DNA of 64,000 nt from Pyrinomonadaceae bacterium (GTDB lineage Bacteria; Acidobacteriota; Blastocatellia; Pyrinomonadales; Pyrinomonadaceae), in assembly GCA_021463165.1 (NCBI GenBank), contig JAJTWY010000009.1:90997-154996 (forward strand), given 5' to 3'. The notes beneath the pieces were generated by a model. It made no database searches and had not been told where the DNA came from. It saw only the letters and a list, made by a program, of their open reading frames with translations. This document shows, one piece after another, positions 8,414 to 16,729 of the stretch. The position numbers and the translations under genes were made by a program. Each line of letters opens with the position of its first letter. Position 1 is the stretch's first letter.

Positions 8414-9826
8414 ATGTCAAGAGGATCATCCGCGCAAACCAACGTCGGCCCGGCCCCACGGCGGGCGAATGACTTTGTTATCGACCCCAAACGCTTTTGC
8501 CCTCCTGAGCCTCTATTCGACGCATTTTGGCAAGAAGGAGAGTTAGCCCTAATGTTTGGGCCGCCCGCGAGCGGCAAGAGCATTTTTGCGGTGCAGCTCG
8601 GCGACGCGCTTTCACGAGGGAATGGCCTGCTCGGTTTTCGTCACCCACGCGGTCGGCGACGTGTGCTCTATGTCGATCTCAAGCATACCGACGAACAGTT
8701 CCAAATGCGCTGCACCCATGACGTATTTCCGCGACGGCACAGATTCCCACGTAACCTGTATCGCGACCGTCCGCCGGCGGACACAGACCTATACGAATGG
8801 CTGAGATCCTACGTTGCTGCGAACAAGGTGCGGACGGTCATCATCGACGATCTTTCGGCCGTCAGGAAAACGAACGACGGAACACGGGAAACGCTCAGGC
8901 TGATGCGGCGTTTACGCGAGCTTCGCGATGAGCTAGGTGTCTCGATACTTGTTATCACAGATTCGGCGCCCCCAAAACGCGGAACCGTCGTCAGCGAGAC
9001 TGACCTGGGCCGCTCGCGTGTGCTGTGCTCGGTTGCGGACAGCGTATTTGCGATCGGCCGAGGGTTGAAACACGTTGGCGACCACTATTTTCTGCAGGTC
9101 CGTGCCCGAAACGCCCGCATCTTTTGGACCGTGAAGAACGCCCCGATGAGTTTCGTGTACAGAACGGACGCGGGACTGCTGGCATTCGAATTCGACGAGA
9201 GATTCTCCGGGTGTATCGACGAGAAAAAGCGGCGGCTGATATGCGAGATAGTCCGGCTGACCGAGGTCGAGCATAAAACATTTCGCGAGATCGCCGCCAA
9301 ACTCGGCATCTCGAGATCCTGGGCCTGCACGCTTTATCAACGATGGACACCCGCGATGGATGAGGCTCTGTCAGAACCTCCTGTGTCAGCGGACGGTCAG
9401 TTCTGGTCGCCATCAGGCCCATCCGCGGCGCCGCTAACTCCTGAACCCCGGAGCGAACAGCCGTCCCAATACAGGGATGCGGATGATGACGATGAAGACT
9501 TCGAAGGCTACGATCCCGAACTCCGGCAAATTCTTATCGAAACGGCTGAACCGCACGAGACAGTCGCTGCTGCCACAAGAAACCCACCGTTCGACCCACG
9601 CCGCATTCCGTTCGCCGCCGCCCTCACCCGCCGCTGGATCCGCGACCTCGAACGGGATCTCGACGGCTACGGCCGCGAGATCTTCATCGAATCCCGCCAA
9701 TTCGACGGCAAACCCGCGGTCTGGTACTCAAAACGCAACGCCTGCGGCGACTACACCCGACACCAACGCGACGCGACAGGAGTCAAACTAAAAAACATCG
9801 GCCCGTCGGGGCAGATCCCTCACTAG
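8414..9826 (+). CDS. RecA-like (AAA_25/RepA-type) ATPase with C-terminal helix-turn-helix
   Basis: 470-residue protein. The N-terminal part is a RecA-fold ATPase with Walker A GPPASGKS (49-56) and Walker B TVIIDD (141-146). It resembles the AAA_25 family, which includes plasmid helicase RepA and many uncharacterised regulators. A helix-turn-helix (REIAAKLGISRSWACTLYQRW) follows at about 295-315. The C-terminal 100 residues are acidic, then basic, and not recognised. It stands alone between cmk and two tRNA genes with its own controlled promoter. DNA binding is likely; a role in replication of an integrated element or in regulation is inference only. Confidence 0.65.
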   Translation: MSRGSSAQTNVGPAPRRANDFVIDPKRFCPPEPLFDAFWQEGELALMFGPPASGKSIFAVQLGDALSRGNGLLGFRHPRGRRRVLYVDLKHTDEQFQMRCTHDVFPRRHRFPRNLYRDRPPADTDLYEWLRSYVAANKVRTVIIDDLSAVRKTNDGTRETLRLMRRLRELRDELGVSILVITDSAPPKRGTVVSETDLGRSRVLCSVADSVFAIGRGLKHVGDHYFLQVRARNARIFWTVKNAPMSFVYRTDAGLLAFEFDERFSGCIDEKKRRLICEIVRLTEVEHKTFREIAAKLGISRSWACTLYQRWTPAMDEALSEPPVSADGQFWSPSGPSAAPLTPEPRSEQPSQYRDADDDDEDFEGYDPELRQILIETAEPHETVAAATRNPPFDPRRIPFAAALTRRWIRDLERDLDGYGREIFIESRQFDGKPAVWYSKRNACGDYTRHQRDATGVKLKNIGPSGQIPH

Positions 9827-9945
9827 AACTAGTGTCCACGGGATCTATAGTTCCACAGTCCCCGTCGGCATGCTGTTCGCCTTGTGCGGGTGTGATCGTT
9901 TGACGCCCCGGGCTGCACGCCGGCGAACATTACTCGCCGTGGACA
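9801..9945 (+). ncRNA. Candidate structured RNA downstream of the ATPase gene
   Basis: Nested perfect helices are visible. P1 pairs 9833-9841 with 9937-9945 (TGTCCACGG/CCGTGGACA). P2 pairs 9874-9881 with 9922-9929 (TGTTCGCC/GGCGAACA). Inner stems pair 9884-9887 with 9915-9918 and 9888-9893 with 9903-9908. Two small hairpins precede it: GCCC-GTCG-GGGC at 9801-9812, and CACTAG-AA-CTAGTG at 9821-9834, which contains the ATPase stop codon. No coding frame explains the pattern. It matches no RNA family I recognise. Confidence 0.45.
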
Positions 9946-9951
9946 AACCGG

Positions 9952-9980
9952 TTGACTATCCGAGGGGCAATCTATAACAT
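9952..9980 (+). promoter_or_regulatory. Probable tRNA-Arg promoter
   Basis: TTGACT at 9952-9957 and TAACAT at 9975-9980 are 17 bases apart, with tRNA-Arg starting 20 bases later. TATAAC at 9973-9978 is an alternative -10 box. Confidence 0.5.
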
Positions 9981-9999
9981 TCTATTTTGCTCTTTGCAT

Positions 10000-10073
10000 G
10001 CTCCCGTAGCTCAGCTGGATAGAGCAACAGCCTTCTAAGCTGTGGGTCGCAGGTTCGAGTCCTGCCGGGGGCG
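10000..10073 (+). tRNA. tRNA-Arg (anticodon TCT)
   Basis: Complete cloverleaf. The acceptor is GCTCCCG/CGGGGGC with one G-T pair, the D arm is GCTC/GAGC, the anticodon arm is ACAGC-CTTCTAA-GCTGT and the T arm is GCAGG-TTCGAGT-CCTGC. The discriminator base is G, and CCA is not encoded. It reads AGA codons. Confidence 0.95.
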
Positions 10074-10080
10074 AGATGCG

Positions 10081-10148
10081 GATTTTGGATTTTGGATTTA
10101 GATTTTGGATCACGCCCAAAATTCCTTGACAATCCAAAATCCAAAATC
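10081..10148. repeat. 17-bp inverted repeat between two tRNA genes
   Basis: GATTTTGGATTTTGGAT at 10081-10097 is matched perfectly by its reverse complement at 10132-10148, with a third partial copy, GATTTTGGAT, at 10101-10110. A transcript would form a long AU-rich hairpin with a 34-base loop. It lies 8 bases after tRNA-Arg and 23 bases before tRNA-His. Confidence 0.75.
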
Positions 10149-10170
10149 GACAATCAATAGATCGACATTT

Positions 10171-10247
10171 GGCGGCTATAGTTCAGCGGTTAGAGCGCCT
10201 GATTGTGGTTCAGGATGTCGAGGGTTCGAATCCCTCTAGCCGCCCCA
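10171..10247 (+). tRNA. tRNA-His (anticodon GTG), CCA encoded
   Basis: The sequence has the extra 5' G (position -1) opposite C73 that marks tRNA-His. The acceptor is GCGGCTA/TAGCCGC, the anticodon arm is CCTGA-TTGTGGT-TCAGG and the T arm is GAGGG-TTCGAAT-CCCTC. CCA is encoded at 10245-10247, unlike the neighbouring tRNA-Arg. Confidence 0.95.
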
Positions 10248-10414
10248 TCCGTTTCTTTCATTCGTCCAGATTCCAACCGATCGTTTACTTTCTGCGTCTA
10301 AGCCTTGGATCATAGGCTGCTGAGACTTTCATTCGGATGGGCGGTGTGCGCCGGGGCTTTGTTAGAATCTGGCGAAATGTTATATTCAGGGTTTATCGAC
10401 CGAGGGTGTCATTG

Positions 10415-11383
10415 ATGAGAATTTTGCTACGATTTTCGGCCAGGTATTTTGCGGCCCTGATCACGGTATTTGCGATCGTCGCGACCGTGACCGCCCAGCT
10501 GAGCCTGAGAAAGGCCTTAGACGTTAACGGTGACGGACGCGCCGACTATACGATATTTCGCCAAACAACCAATATCTGGCATACCCTGCGGTCGGATAAC
10601 ATTCCCACGGGAGCCAATTTCGGCATCGCCGGAATAGATTTCATGACCCCCGGTGATTTCGACGGCGATGGGAAAGGGGATATTGCGGTCTTCCGGGAAG
10701 TCGATGGCGATTGGTACTGGATGAACAGCTCGACAGGTTCATTTAGTTTTTTCCATTTCGGCGCACCCGGCGACGAACCCGTTGCACGAGATTATGACGG
10801 AGACGGAAAGACCGACCTTGCAGTGGTGCGACGCACGAACGGCATCCTGATCTGGTTCATCTTTCAGAGCAGCGACGGGGCCTTTGTTCAAAAGGACTTC
10901 GGAGCTGCTACTGACTTCACGGCACCCGGCGATTATGACGGCGACGGCAAGTTCGACATCGCTGTCCAACGCCCCGGAGCAAATGCCGAGAGCCCGGCGG
11001 TCTTTCATATTATTTCCAGCCGGACCGGCACCGTGACCGCAACGCAATGGGGCAAAAGCCGCGACCTCGTCATTCCGGGCGACTACGACGGTGACGGCAA
11101 AACAGACATCGCGGTCCTTCGCGAAGGAGTGAAACCGAGCGACAATCTGGAGTGGCACATACTTCGGAGTTCAGCCGGCGCGTATGTTGAGACCTTTGGC
11201 ATCACCGGCATCGATTACAACGTGCAAAACGACTATGACGGCGACGGTAAAACGGACATCGCGGTCTATCGAAACGGAACACCCGGCCTTTTCTATGTTC
11301 TTCGAAGCACCAATGGTTCTGTTGACGCCATTAGTTGGGGCGTCGAGAACGATTTCCCTGTCGGGAGCTACGACACTCACTGA
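10415..11383 (+). CDS. Secreted FG-GAP/VCBS repeat protein
   Basis: The start at 10415 gives a signal peptide ending near VATVTAQ, so the protein is exported. The rest is a run of about 45-residue repeats, each with a calcium-binding-like DYDGDGKTDIAV loop (at least five copies), followed by tryptophan/aromatic strands. This is the FG-GAP/VCBS beta-propeller architecture also found in integrin alpha chains. No catalytic domain is attached. It probably acts as an extracellular or periplasmic binding scaffold. The frame is open further upstream, but that stretch lacks a signal sequence. Confidence 0.85.
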   Translation: MRILLRFSARYFAALITVFAIVATVTAQLSLRKALDVNGDGRADYTIFRQTTNIWHTLRSDNIPTGANFGIAGIDFMTPGDFDGDGKGDIAVFREVDGDWYWMNSSTGSFSFFHFGAPGDEPVARDYDGDGKTDLAVVRRTNGILIWFIFQSSDGAFVQKDFGAATDFTAPGDYDGDGKFDIAVQRPGANAESPAVFHIISSRTGTVTATQWGKSRDLVIPGDYDGDGKTDIAVLREGVKPSDNLEWHILRSSAGAYVETFGITGIDYNVQNDYDGDGKTDIAVYRNGTPGLFYVLRSTNGSVDAISWGVENDFPVGSYDTH

Positions 11384-11464
11384 GCAAGACAGTCTATGAC
11401 AGGAAATGGCTGGTGGCTTGAGACACCGGCCATTTTTGTTTTGGGTTACAATATAGCCGCGAGT

Positions 11465-12469
11465 ATGGATCGAAACGGCAGCGAGATAAAAGACCTGTTC
11501 CCGGGCAAGAGGATCGTCATAATCGGCGACCTCGTCGCGGACCAATTCCTGCATGGGACCATTTCGCGGGTCTCGCGTGAAGCACCGGTTTTCATTCTTC
11601 GTCACGATACGACCGTTACGGTCCCGGGAGCTGCGGCAAATACAGCTGCCAACCTCGCCTCGCTTGGTGCCACACCCTATCTGATCGGAGTTGTCGGAGA
11701 CGATCCCAACGGGCGAGGCCTCCTGGATGCCTTAACAAAACTAGGTGTCAGCGGTGAAGGCATATTGGTTGATGAGAAGTTTTCAACTACGACCAAGGTG
11801 CGTGTACTCGCCGGCCAGAACTACGCTGCACGTCAGCAAGTGATCCGTATCGACTACGAAGATCGATCGCCGTTGAAGACAGGTACGAAGGAGCTTCTCA
11901 GGCAGCGTCTCTCCGCTCTCGCTTCGGGCGCTGACGCCATCATTGTTTCAGACTATGATCGCGGAGCCGTTTTCGCCGAGATCTTTGCGGACGCAGTTGT
12001 CATCTCGCGAGAGCGCGGAATACCGTTGATCGTCGATTCGCGCTATCGCCTGGCGGAAATGGCAGGGGGCACTACAGCCACCCCAAATCGCGAGGAGGCC
12101 GAACAGATCCTGGGCCCTGACTTTACCGACAACGACTGCTCAGCGTTGCTTTCACGACTGGGCTATGAGGCCCTTTTGGTTACAAATGGCAATCAGGGAA
12201 TGCGGCTCTTCCAACGGGATGTCCCACCGCTGAACATTGAGGCGGTGGGTTCGCTCGAACCTGTCGATGTTACCGGCGCCGGAGATACTGTGATAGCCGC
12301 CTACTGTCTTGGGCTTGCCGCCGGGCTTTCACACGCTGACGCGGCATGGATCGCAAATCATGCCGGTGGCCTTGTTGTTATGAAAAAAGGGACGGCCACG
12401 GTCTCGGCCGATGAGCTTTCTGAGTCCTTGCGCGGGCAAAAGGACCTTTCTGCCCGGTCTGTATCGTGA
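11465..12469 (+). CDS. rfaE1: D-glycero-beta-D-manno-heptose-7-phosphate kinase
   Basis: PfkB-family kinase of the ADP-heptose pathway for lipopolysaccharide inner core. It has the N-terminal GDLVADQF strand, the substrate loop PGAAANTAANLASLGA and the catalytic DVTGAGDTV motif. The start at 11465 (MDRNG) is preferred over in-frame codons upstream. Only the kinase half of HldE is present; the nucleotidyltransferase half is the next gene. The TGA stop overlaps the ATG of that gene, so the two are coupled. Confidence 0.88.
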   Translation: MDRNGSEIKDLFPGKRIVIIGDLVADQFLHGTISRVSREAPVFILRHDTTVTVPGAAANTAANLASLGATPYLIGVVGDDPNGRGLLDALTKLGVSGEGILVDEKFSTTTKVRVLAGQNYAARQQVIRIDYEDRSPLKTGTKELLRQRLSALASGADAIIVSDYDRGAVFAEIFADAVVISRERGIPLIVDSRYRLAEMAGGTTATPNREEAEQILGPDFTDNDCSALLSRLGYEALLVTNGNQGMRLFQRDVPPLNIEAVGSLEPVDVTGAGDTVIAAYCLGLAAGLSHADAAWIANHAGGLVVMKKGTATVSADELSESLRGQKDLSARSVS

Positions 12470-12945
12470 TGCCTGACGCTGGCGCCCCCATACTTCCACT
12501 ACCCGAGATCGTCGAACGAACCAGGGCGGCGCGACTCGCCGGACAAACCATCGTGCTCGCGAACGGATGCTTTGACCTGCTTCACGTTGGCCATATTCGA
12601 TACCTGAGCGGCGCGAAAGAGTTCGGCTTTCTGGTCGCTGCGATAAATTCCGACCGACAGGCCCGCCTGCTCAAGGGCGAGGGCCGGCCGTTCGTGCCCG
12701 AAGCGGAAAGGGCTGAGATGGTCGCCGCGTTGAGATGCGTCGATCTGGTTACGATATTCGACGAGCCAACGGTCGAGGGTGTTTTGCGGGCGATCAGACC
12801 GGATATCCATGCAAAGGGAACTGATTACACCGTTGATTCCGTTCCCGAGCGTGCCATTGTTCGCGAGTACGGCGGACGAGTGGCTATAGTCGGCGATCCG
12901 AAGGATCATTCCAGCACTGAGATCATCGAGAAGATCAAAGCCTAG
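12469..12945 (+). CDS. rfaE2: D-glycero-beta-D-manno-heptose 1-phosphate adenylyltransferase
   Basis: Cytidylyltransferase-fold protein corresponding to the C-terminal half of E. coli HldE. The signature NGCFDLLHVGHIRYL carries the HxGH nucleotide-binding motif, and the stretch from AINSD to HSSTEII follows the family pattern. It makes ADP-heptose after the kinase and the phosphatase GmhB act. A GTG at 12466 is an alternative start. The stop/start overlap with the kinase gene shows the enzyme is split rather than fused. Confidence 0.9.
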   Translation: MPDAGAPILPLPEIVERTRAARLAGQTIVLANGCFDLLHVGHIRYLSGAKEFGFLVAAINSDRQARLLKGEGRPFVPEAERAEMVAALRCVDLVTIFDEPTVEGVLRAIRPDIHAKGTDYTVDSVPERAIVREYGGRVAIVGDPKDHSSTEIIEKIKA

Positions 12946-12950
12946 AACGG

Positions 12951-13511
12951 ATGTGGGCAGCCAGGAATAAAGTTGACCTGATCGTCGAGGTATGGGAAAG
13001 GCTCGATTGTGAAAGCATCGGGCGAGCCGAGATAGAAGCCATCGAAATGGTCGTTGCTGAACAGTATGGCAAGGCCGCGGTTGATTCGCCGATGGTGATA
13101 GCAAGGCTGCTCGCCGACGAAGGCGCTCAACTCCGTCATTCAGAGATCATGGCATTGTACGTCGAGCGCGCGTCCGATCGGCCCCATGCCGCTCAGCTAA
13201 GAAATCTTATCCGGATCGACGATCTTGATACGACGAGAAACAGTCTGCGCGAGATGACCAATCTCTTGAAAAGGTACAAGAGCGACGGCAACAAGGAAGG
13301 CATTGCACATCTAATGGATGCAGCCCGCAGCACACGAAAGGAGGCTCTTGCCCGGGCTGAGAGATCAAGTGCTAAAACCGATATGAATAGCGAGATCGCC
13401 GAATGGCTTCGAGTGTGGCTTGAAACGCCTGAGATATTTTCGAGCTGGGTCGATGTTCGGGTCAATTCAGAGGATTTTAAGCGGAGGTTTGGTTCCGGGA
13501 TCGATAAATGA
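12951..13511 (+). CDS. Conserved hypothetical protein between rfaE2 and rsmE
   Basis: 186-residue soluble, helix-rich protein with many Glu, Arg and Ala residues and no signal peptide or membrane span. I do not recognise a domain. Its ATG is 6 bases after the rfaE2 stop and its own stop overlaps the rsmE start (ATGA), so it is part of the same operon. The frame has normal codon use and fills the space exactly, which supports it being real. Its function is unknown. Confidence 0.7.
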   Translation: MWAARNKVDLIVEVWERLDCESIGRAEIEAIEMVVAEQYGKAAVDSPMVIARLLADEGAQLRHSEIMALYVERASDRPHAAQLRNLIRIDDLDTTRNSLREMTNLLKRYKSDGNKEGIAHLMDAARSTRKEALARAERSSAKTDMNSEIAEWLRVWLETPEIFSSWVDVRVNSEDFKRRFGSGIDK

Positions 13512-14227
13512 GACGTTTTTTTGCCCCTTCAGAGATGATCGCAAACGGTCTCGTACAGATCGACGCCGCAGAGACGCGGCATCTGCGGGACGTTCTTAGG
13601 TTGCGTATCGGGGATGAGGTATCGGTATTTGACGGCCGGGGAAATGAATTCCTTTGCCGGGTCAGGGCGATCGATAAGAACCGATCGGATCTGGAGATCC
13701 TCGAAAGGTCTATCCCCGCCGCGCCGGAATCGCCATTGAAGATAACCCTTGCATCGACTGTTCTCAACGGTGAGAAATTCGACCTCATCGTTCAAAAAGC
13801 CGTGGAGCTCGGCGTTCATTGTCTTATTCCGATGCAAACAATGAGATGCGAGGTCAAGCTTAGAGACGCTCAGAAACGTGTGGAACGCTGGCGGCGGATC
13901 GCGATGGAAGCCACGAAACAGTCCGGCCGGGCCGCGATCATGAAAGTTGCCGAACCGCGTTCATTCGAAGATGTTTTGGCATCGGCCGACCAGGCATCGG
14001 CAGTGCTGTTCTCCGAACGAGAAGGCAAGGACATGGGCGGGCTTAGGCCATCCGATGAGATAACCGCGTTCATCGGACCGAAAGGCGGTTGGGACGATGC
14101 GGAGTTAGAGGCCGCAAGATCAAAACGGCTTCCGATCGTAACGCTTGGCGGACGTATCCTGCGTGCGGAAACAGCGGCGATATCGCTTTGTGCGATACTG
14201 CAGCACCGTTTTGGCGACCTGAATTAG
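13508..14227 (+). CDS. rsmE: 16S rRNA (uracil1498-N3)-methyltransferase
   Basis: SPOUT-class methyltransferase that modifies U1498 of 16S rRNA using S-adenosylmethionine. The N-terminal PUA-like domain begins MRRFFAP. The C-terminal knot has FIGPKGGW and LGGRILRAETA, which bind the cofactor. The length of 239 residues is typical. It overlaps the upstream hypothetical gene by 4 bases. Its stop overlaps, tail to tail, the end of a convergent secreted-protein gene. Confidence 0.93.
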   Translation: MRRFFAPSEMIANGLVQIDAAETRHLRDVLRLRIGDEVSVFDGRGNEFLCRVRAIDKNRSDLEILERSIPAAPESPLKITLASTVLNGEKFDLIVQKAVELGVHCLIPMQTMRCEVKLRDAQKRVERWRRIAMEATKQSGRAAIMKVAEPRSFEDVLASADQASAVLFSEREGKDMGGLRPSDEITAFIGPKGGWDDAELEAARSKRLPIVTLGGRILRAETAAISLCAILQHRFGDLN

Positions 14228-14763
14228 AATGGAGCGCCGGACCGCGGTTTGTAGAAGGCGTCCCCACGCTGCGTCATTTTTGCCCTTGCCCCGAGAGAGT
14301 TCACGAAAAGCAGCAGTTTGTCCTTATCCTTGAAACGAAAACTCGCCGTACCATTCGCGCGAATATCGGGATCCTCGAAGGTCATATTCGCGTACTTTGT
14401 GCTCTTGTTCCAAAGGTTTGCGAGGCCGGCTCCGGGCAGCGGCAAATGACTGATGACCTTGCCGGCCTGAGGCACACTTTCCTTCGAATCCGGATAAACG
14501 GTCAACAATGCCGAATATGGGATCGAGAACATTTCCGCTCCTTCGCGGTTGAAGACCAAACGCTCGTTCGCGTCGTCGAAGGTCAATGTGCCGGTCTCTT
14601 TCTTGCTTGCACCGAAAAGCCCGCCTTCGTATCGAGCCTCGTAAGATGTTGGAGCATTCGCCGGCACGGAAGACGGCTTGTCGATCGGCCGGGGCTGGGC
14701 GATGATCAACCCGGACAAGCCAGCCAAAATAATAGACGCTAGGGCGAACTTTCTCATATGCAT
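14224..14763 (-). CDS. Secreted hypothetical protein
   Basis: The chosen start at 14763 has a good ribosome-binding site (AGGAG, 5 bases upstream) and opens a signal peptide ending in GLIIAQ. The mature part has a beta-rich stretch (GTLTFDDANERLVF, MFSIPYSALL), as in proteins that convert lipid-like or PH-like folds, but I cannot name a family. A possible GRAM/PH-like fold is only an impression. Convergent with rsmE, with a 4-base overlap. Confidence 0.7.
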   Translation of the reverse strand: MHMRKFALASIILAGLSGLIIAQPRPIDKPSSVPANAPTSYEARYEGGLFGASKKETGTLTFDDANERLVFNREGAEMFSIPYSALLTVYPDSKESVPQAGKVISHLPLPGAGLANLWNKSTKYANMTFEDPDIRANGTASFRFKDKDKLLLFVNSLGARAKMTQRGDAFYKPRSGAPF

Positions 14764-14841
14764 TGATACTCCTGCATTGGTTCGGGGAAAGTTTGTAACT
14801 TTATTCACCTACTATAGACGCCCGAGAGGGTCAGATGGTTG

Positions 14842-15696
14842 TCATTTTGTAACACGCATCTCCAAGTTGCCGATGTAGGGCACGAGGCGTTCGGTCGCGA
14901 TGTCGATATATTCACGCGAGATCTCAGAACCTATCCATCGGCGTCCCAATAGCTGTGCGACCTTTGCTGTGGTGCCGCTTCCCATAAAGCAGTCGTAAAC
15001 AAGGTCACCCGCGTTGGTCCATGTCGAGATCTGATCCTCGACCAGTTTTTCAGGAAAGATCGCCGGATGGCTGAACGCGATCTTATCGCGCGAGCTCGAC
15101 GTTCCGACGTTGTAATAGAATATCTCGCTATCGGAGTAGTCGAACCCTGCGTCGTCGCAGGAACATTCCTTGTAGAAGAAGATATTGTCGAGCTTCCTTT
15201 GCTTGGGCGCGACGTGGTCGTGGGCGAGATCGTTCCGGCCTACTTTCGTGATACGGAACGACTTAAAGGCCTTTTCCTGCTTGATCATCTGCGTGATCGG
15301 GTTGAAGGTCTTCGGCTGGCCTTTCGAGAAGCAGAACATATACTCGAAACACTGGCGATATCGCTTTCCGCAATCGCTGGGGATCGGGTTGTTCTTGGCA
15401 TATATCATCGTATCGTGGACGTTGAAGCCACTTTCCTGGAACGTGATCGCCTGACGAAAACTGGAAAGCGATTCATTGCCGTTCAATGTCCGATCACCGA
15501 CCACCCATATCACGACACCACCGGGTTTCGTCTTCTCAAAGAGCAGACGAGCGATCTCATCCACCGGAAGCACATATCCGTTGTATTCGCGAAGGTCGTC
15601 ATACGGCGGACTTGTGATCGTCATGTCGATGAGGTCATCGTCCATCCTCCGGAGGGTTTCTATACAGTTTTCCGAATATATTGTGCCAACCTGCAT
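14842..15696 (-). CDS. DNA methyltransferase (N4-cytosine/N6-adenine, beta class)
   Basis: S-adenosylmethionine-dependent DNA modification enzyme. The catalytic motif TSPPYDD is at residues 28-34 and the cofactor motif FMGSGTT is near residue 240, followed by WIGSEISREYIDIA. This order, catalytic motif first, defines the beta group. The SPPY form is more common in N4-cytosine enzymes, but specificity cannot be read with certainty. No restriction endonuclease is beside it. Instead a PolB-type exonuclease gene ends 3 bases upstream, so the two are cotranscribed. Confidence 0.88.
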   Translation of the reverse strand: MQVGTIYSENCIETLRRMDDDLIDMTITSPPYDDLREYNGYVLPVDEIARLLFEKTKPGGVVIWVVGDRTLNGNESLSSFRQAITFQESGFNVHDTMIYAKNNPIPSDCGKRYRQCFEYMFCFSKGQPKTFNPITQMIKQEKAFKSFRITKVGRNDLAHDHVAPKQRKLDNIFFYKECSCDDAGFDYSDSEIFYYNVGTSSSRDKIAFSHPAIFPEKLVEDQISTWTNAGDLVYDCFMGSGTTAKVAQLLGRRWIGSEISREYIDIATERLVPYIGNLEMRVTK

Positions 15697-15699
15697 AAG

Positions 15700-16551
15700 C
15701 TATAAGGGCCATTTATCAAGAAATTCCTTGATGAACGCTTTCTCGGGCTTCCGCGTCTCGTTTTCGAGAAACTCGCGAAAGGCGTCCATTTCATTCTGGT
15801 ATTCTTCCTCCTCGATCTTGCCTGCAAAGTGTACGAGCCGCAGCCAGACAAGGTAAGTATTCAGCGTGTCTATCTGGTTATACTCGACTATCTTTGTCAC
15901 ATCGCCTGCCAGCCACAGATCCGTGACCTGATCGCCCTTCACGTCGATCTTGCCGGGAAATCCGCATAGCTTTGCCAGCTCGTCCAGCCGCGGCATCATC
16001 GCTCCGCCGGAAAACTGTTTGGCGAGATCGAGATGCTCCTCGTTGTCCCAGCGTCTGAAGTAGTCGCCCGGATCGTAACTTTTCGTCGGTCGGGAGCAAA
16101 ACTCCGGGGCGGAGATCTCATTGATAATGCCGCGCTGGATGAGCACCTGCATGTCGGCTTCCGCCGAATTGTATCCGACCAGCTGCGGGCGACGTCTTCC
16201 GACAAAATAGAGGAACTGTTTGATCAGCTCACCTTCGTCTATGTAATCGTCAACTATGGGCAACGTCGGCAATGAGTTGAGGCCGAAGTTTATCACTTGT
16301 TCGCGATCCGCATTGTAAACGGTCTTTCTCGATAGAAAAGCTATCGAAACGACCCGCGAGTACATGTATTTCAGGAAGGGACGCGGATTCTTGTCTTCGT
16401 CAAACTGCGGCGACCGCTTCCATAATTCACGCATTGCGTCCAACTCGGTGACGTCATCCGGAAGGTCGAAGAGCCCTTTGGCCCCGGCGGCATCGGGAAC
16501 CCATTCCAGGTCGTAAAACACCGCCAGCTCACTGATCGGAGATCTAAGCAT
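15700..16551 (-). CDS. Predicted 3'-5' exonuclease, PolB exonuclease-like (PF10108 type)
   Basis: DEDDy-type exonuclease of the family related to the proofreading domain of B-family polymerases, without a polymerase domain. Exo I is D14-L-E16, Exo II is N127 to D132 in VGYNSAEAD, and Exo III is Y223-xxx-D227. All catalytic acids are therefore present in 283 residues. It is the first gene of a two-gene operon with the DNA methyltransferase. A role in repair or in processing methylated or foreign DNA is inference. Confidence 0.82.
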   Translation of the reverse strand: MLRSPISELAVFYDLEWVPDAAGAKGLFDLPDDVTELDAMRELWKRSPQFDEDKNPRPFLKYMYSRVVSIAFLSRKTVYNADREQVINFGLNSLPTLPIVDDYIDEGELIKQFLYFVGRRRPQLVGYNSAEADMQVLIQRGIINEISAPEFCSRPTKSYDPGDYFRRWDNEEHLDLAKQFSGGAMMPRLDELAKLCGFPGKIDVKGDQVTDLWLAGDVTKIVEYNQIDTLNTYLVWLRLVHFAGKIEEEEYQNEMDAFREFLENETRKPEKAFIKEFLDKWPL

Positions 16552-16729
16552 TGATATTTGACTCGAAGTTACTCGCGTTAAAGCGCTGAAATAACGTGCG
16601 CTTAACGATATTGACGCTCAGAGTGTAACACACTCGCGCGCCAATGTTTAAACATTTTCCCTGTTGAGGCGCCAGCAGTCACATTTGCAATTTTCACGTA
16701 CTCAGCTATAGTGCTCAGAAGCGAGCATC

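Noticed and set aside
14842..16551. A complete restriction-modification system
   Set aside because: A methyltransferase is clear, but the partner has DEDDy exonuclease motifs and no endonuclease fold was recognised; no specificity subunit is present.
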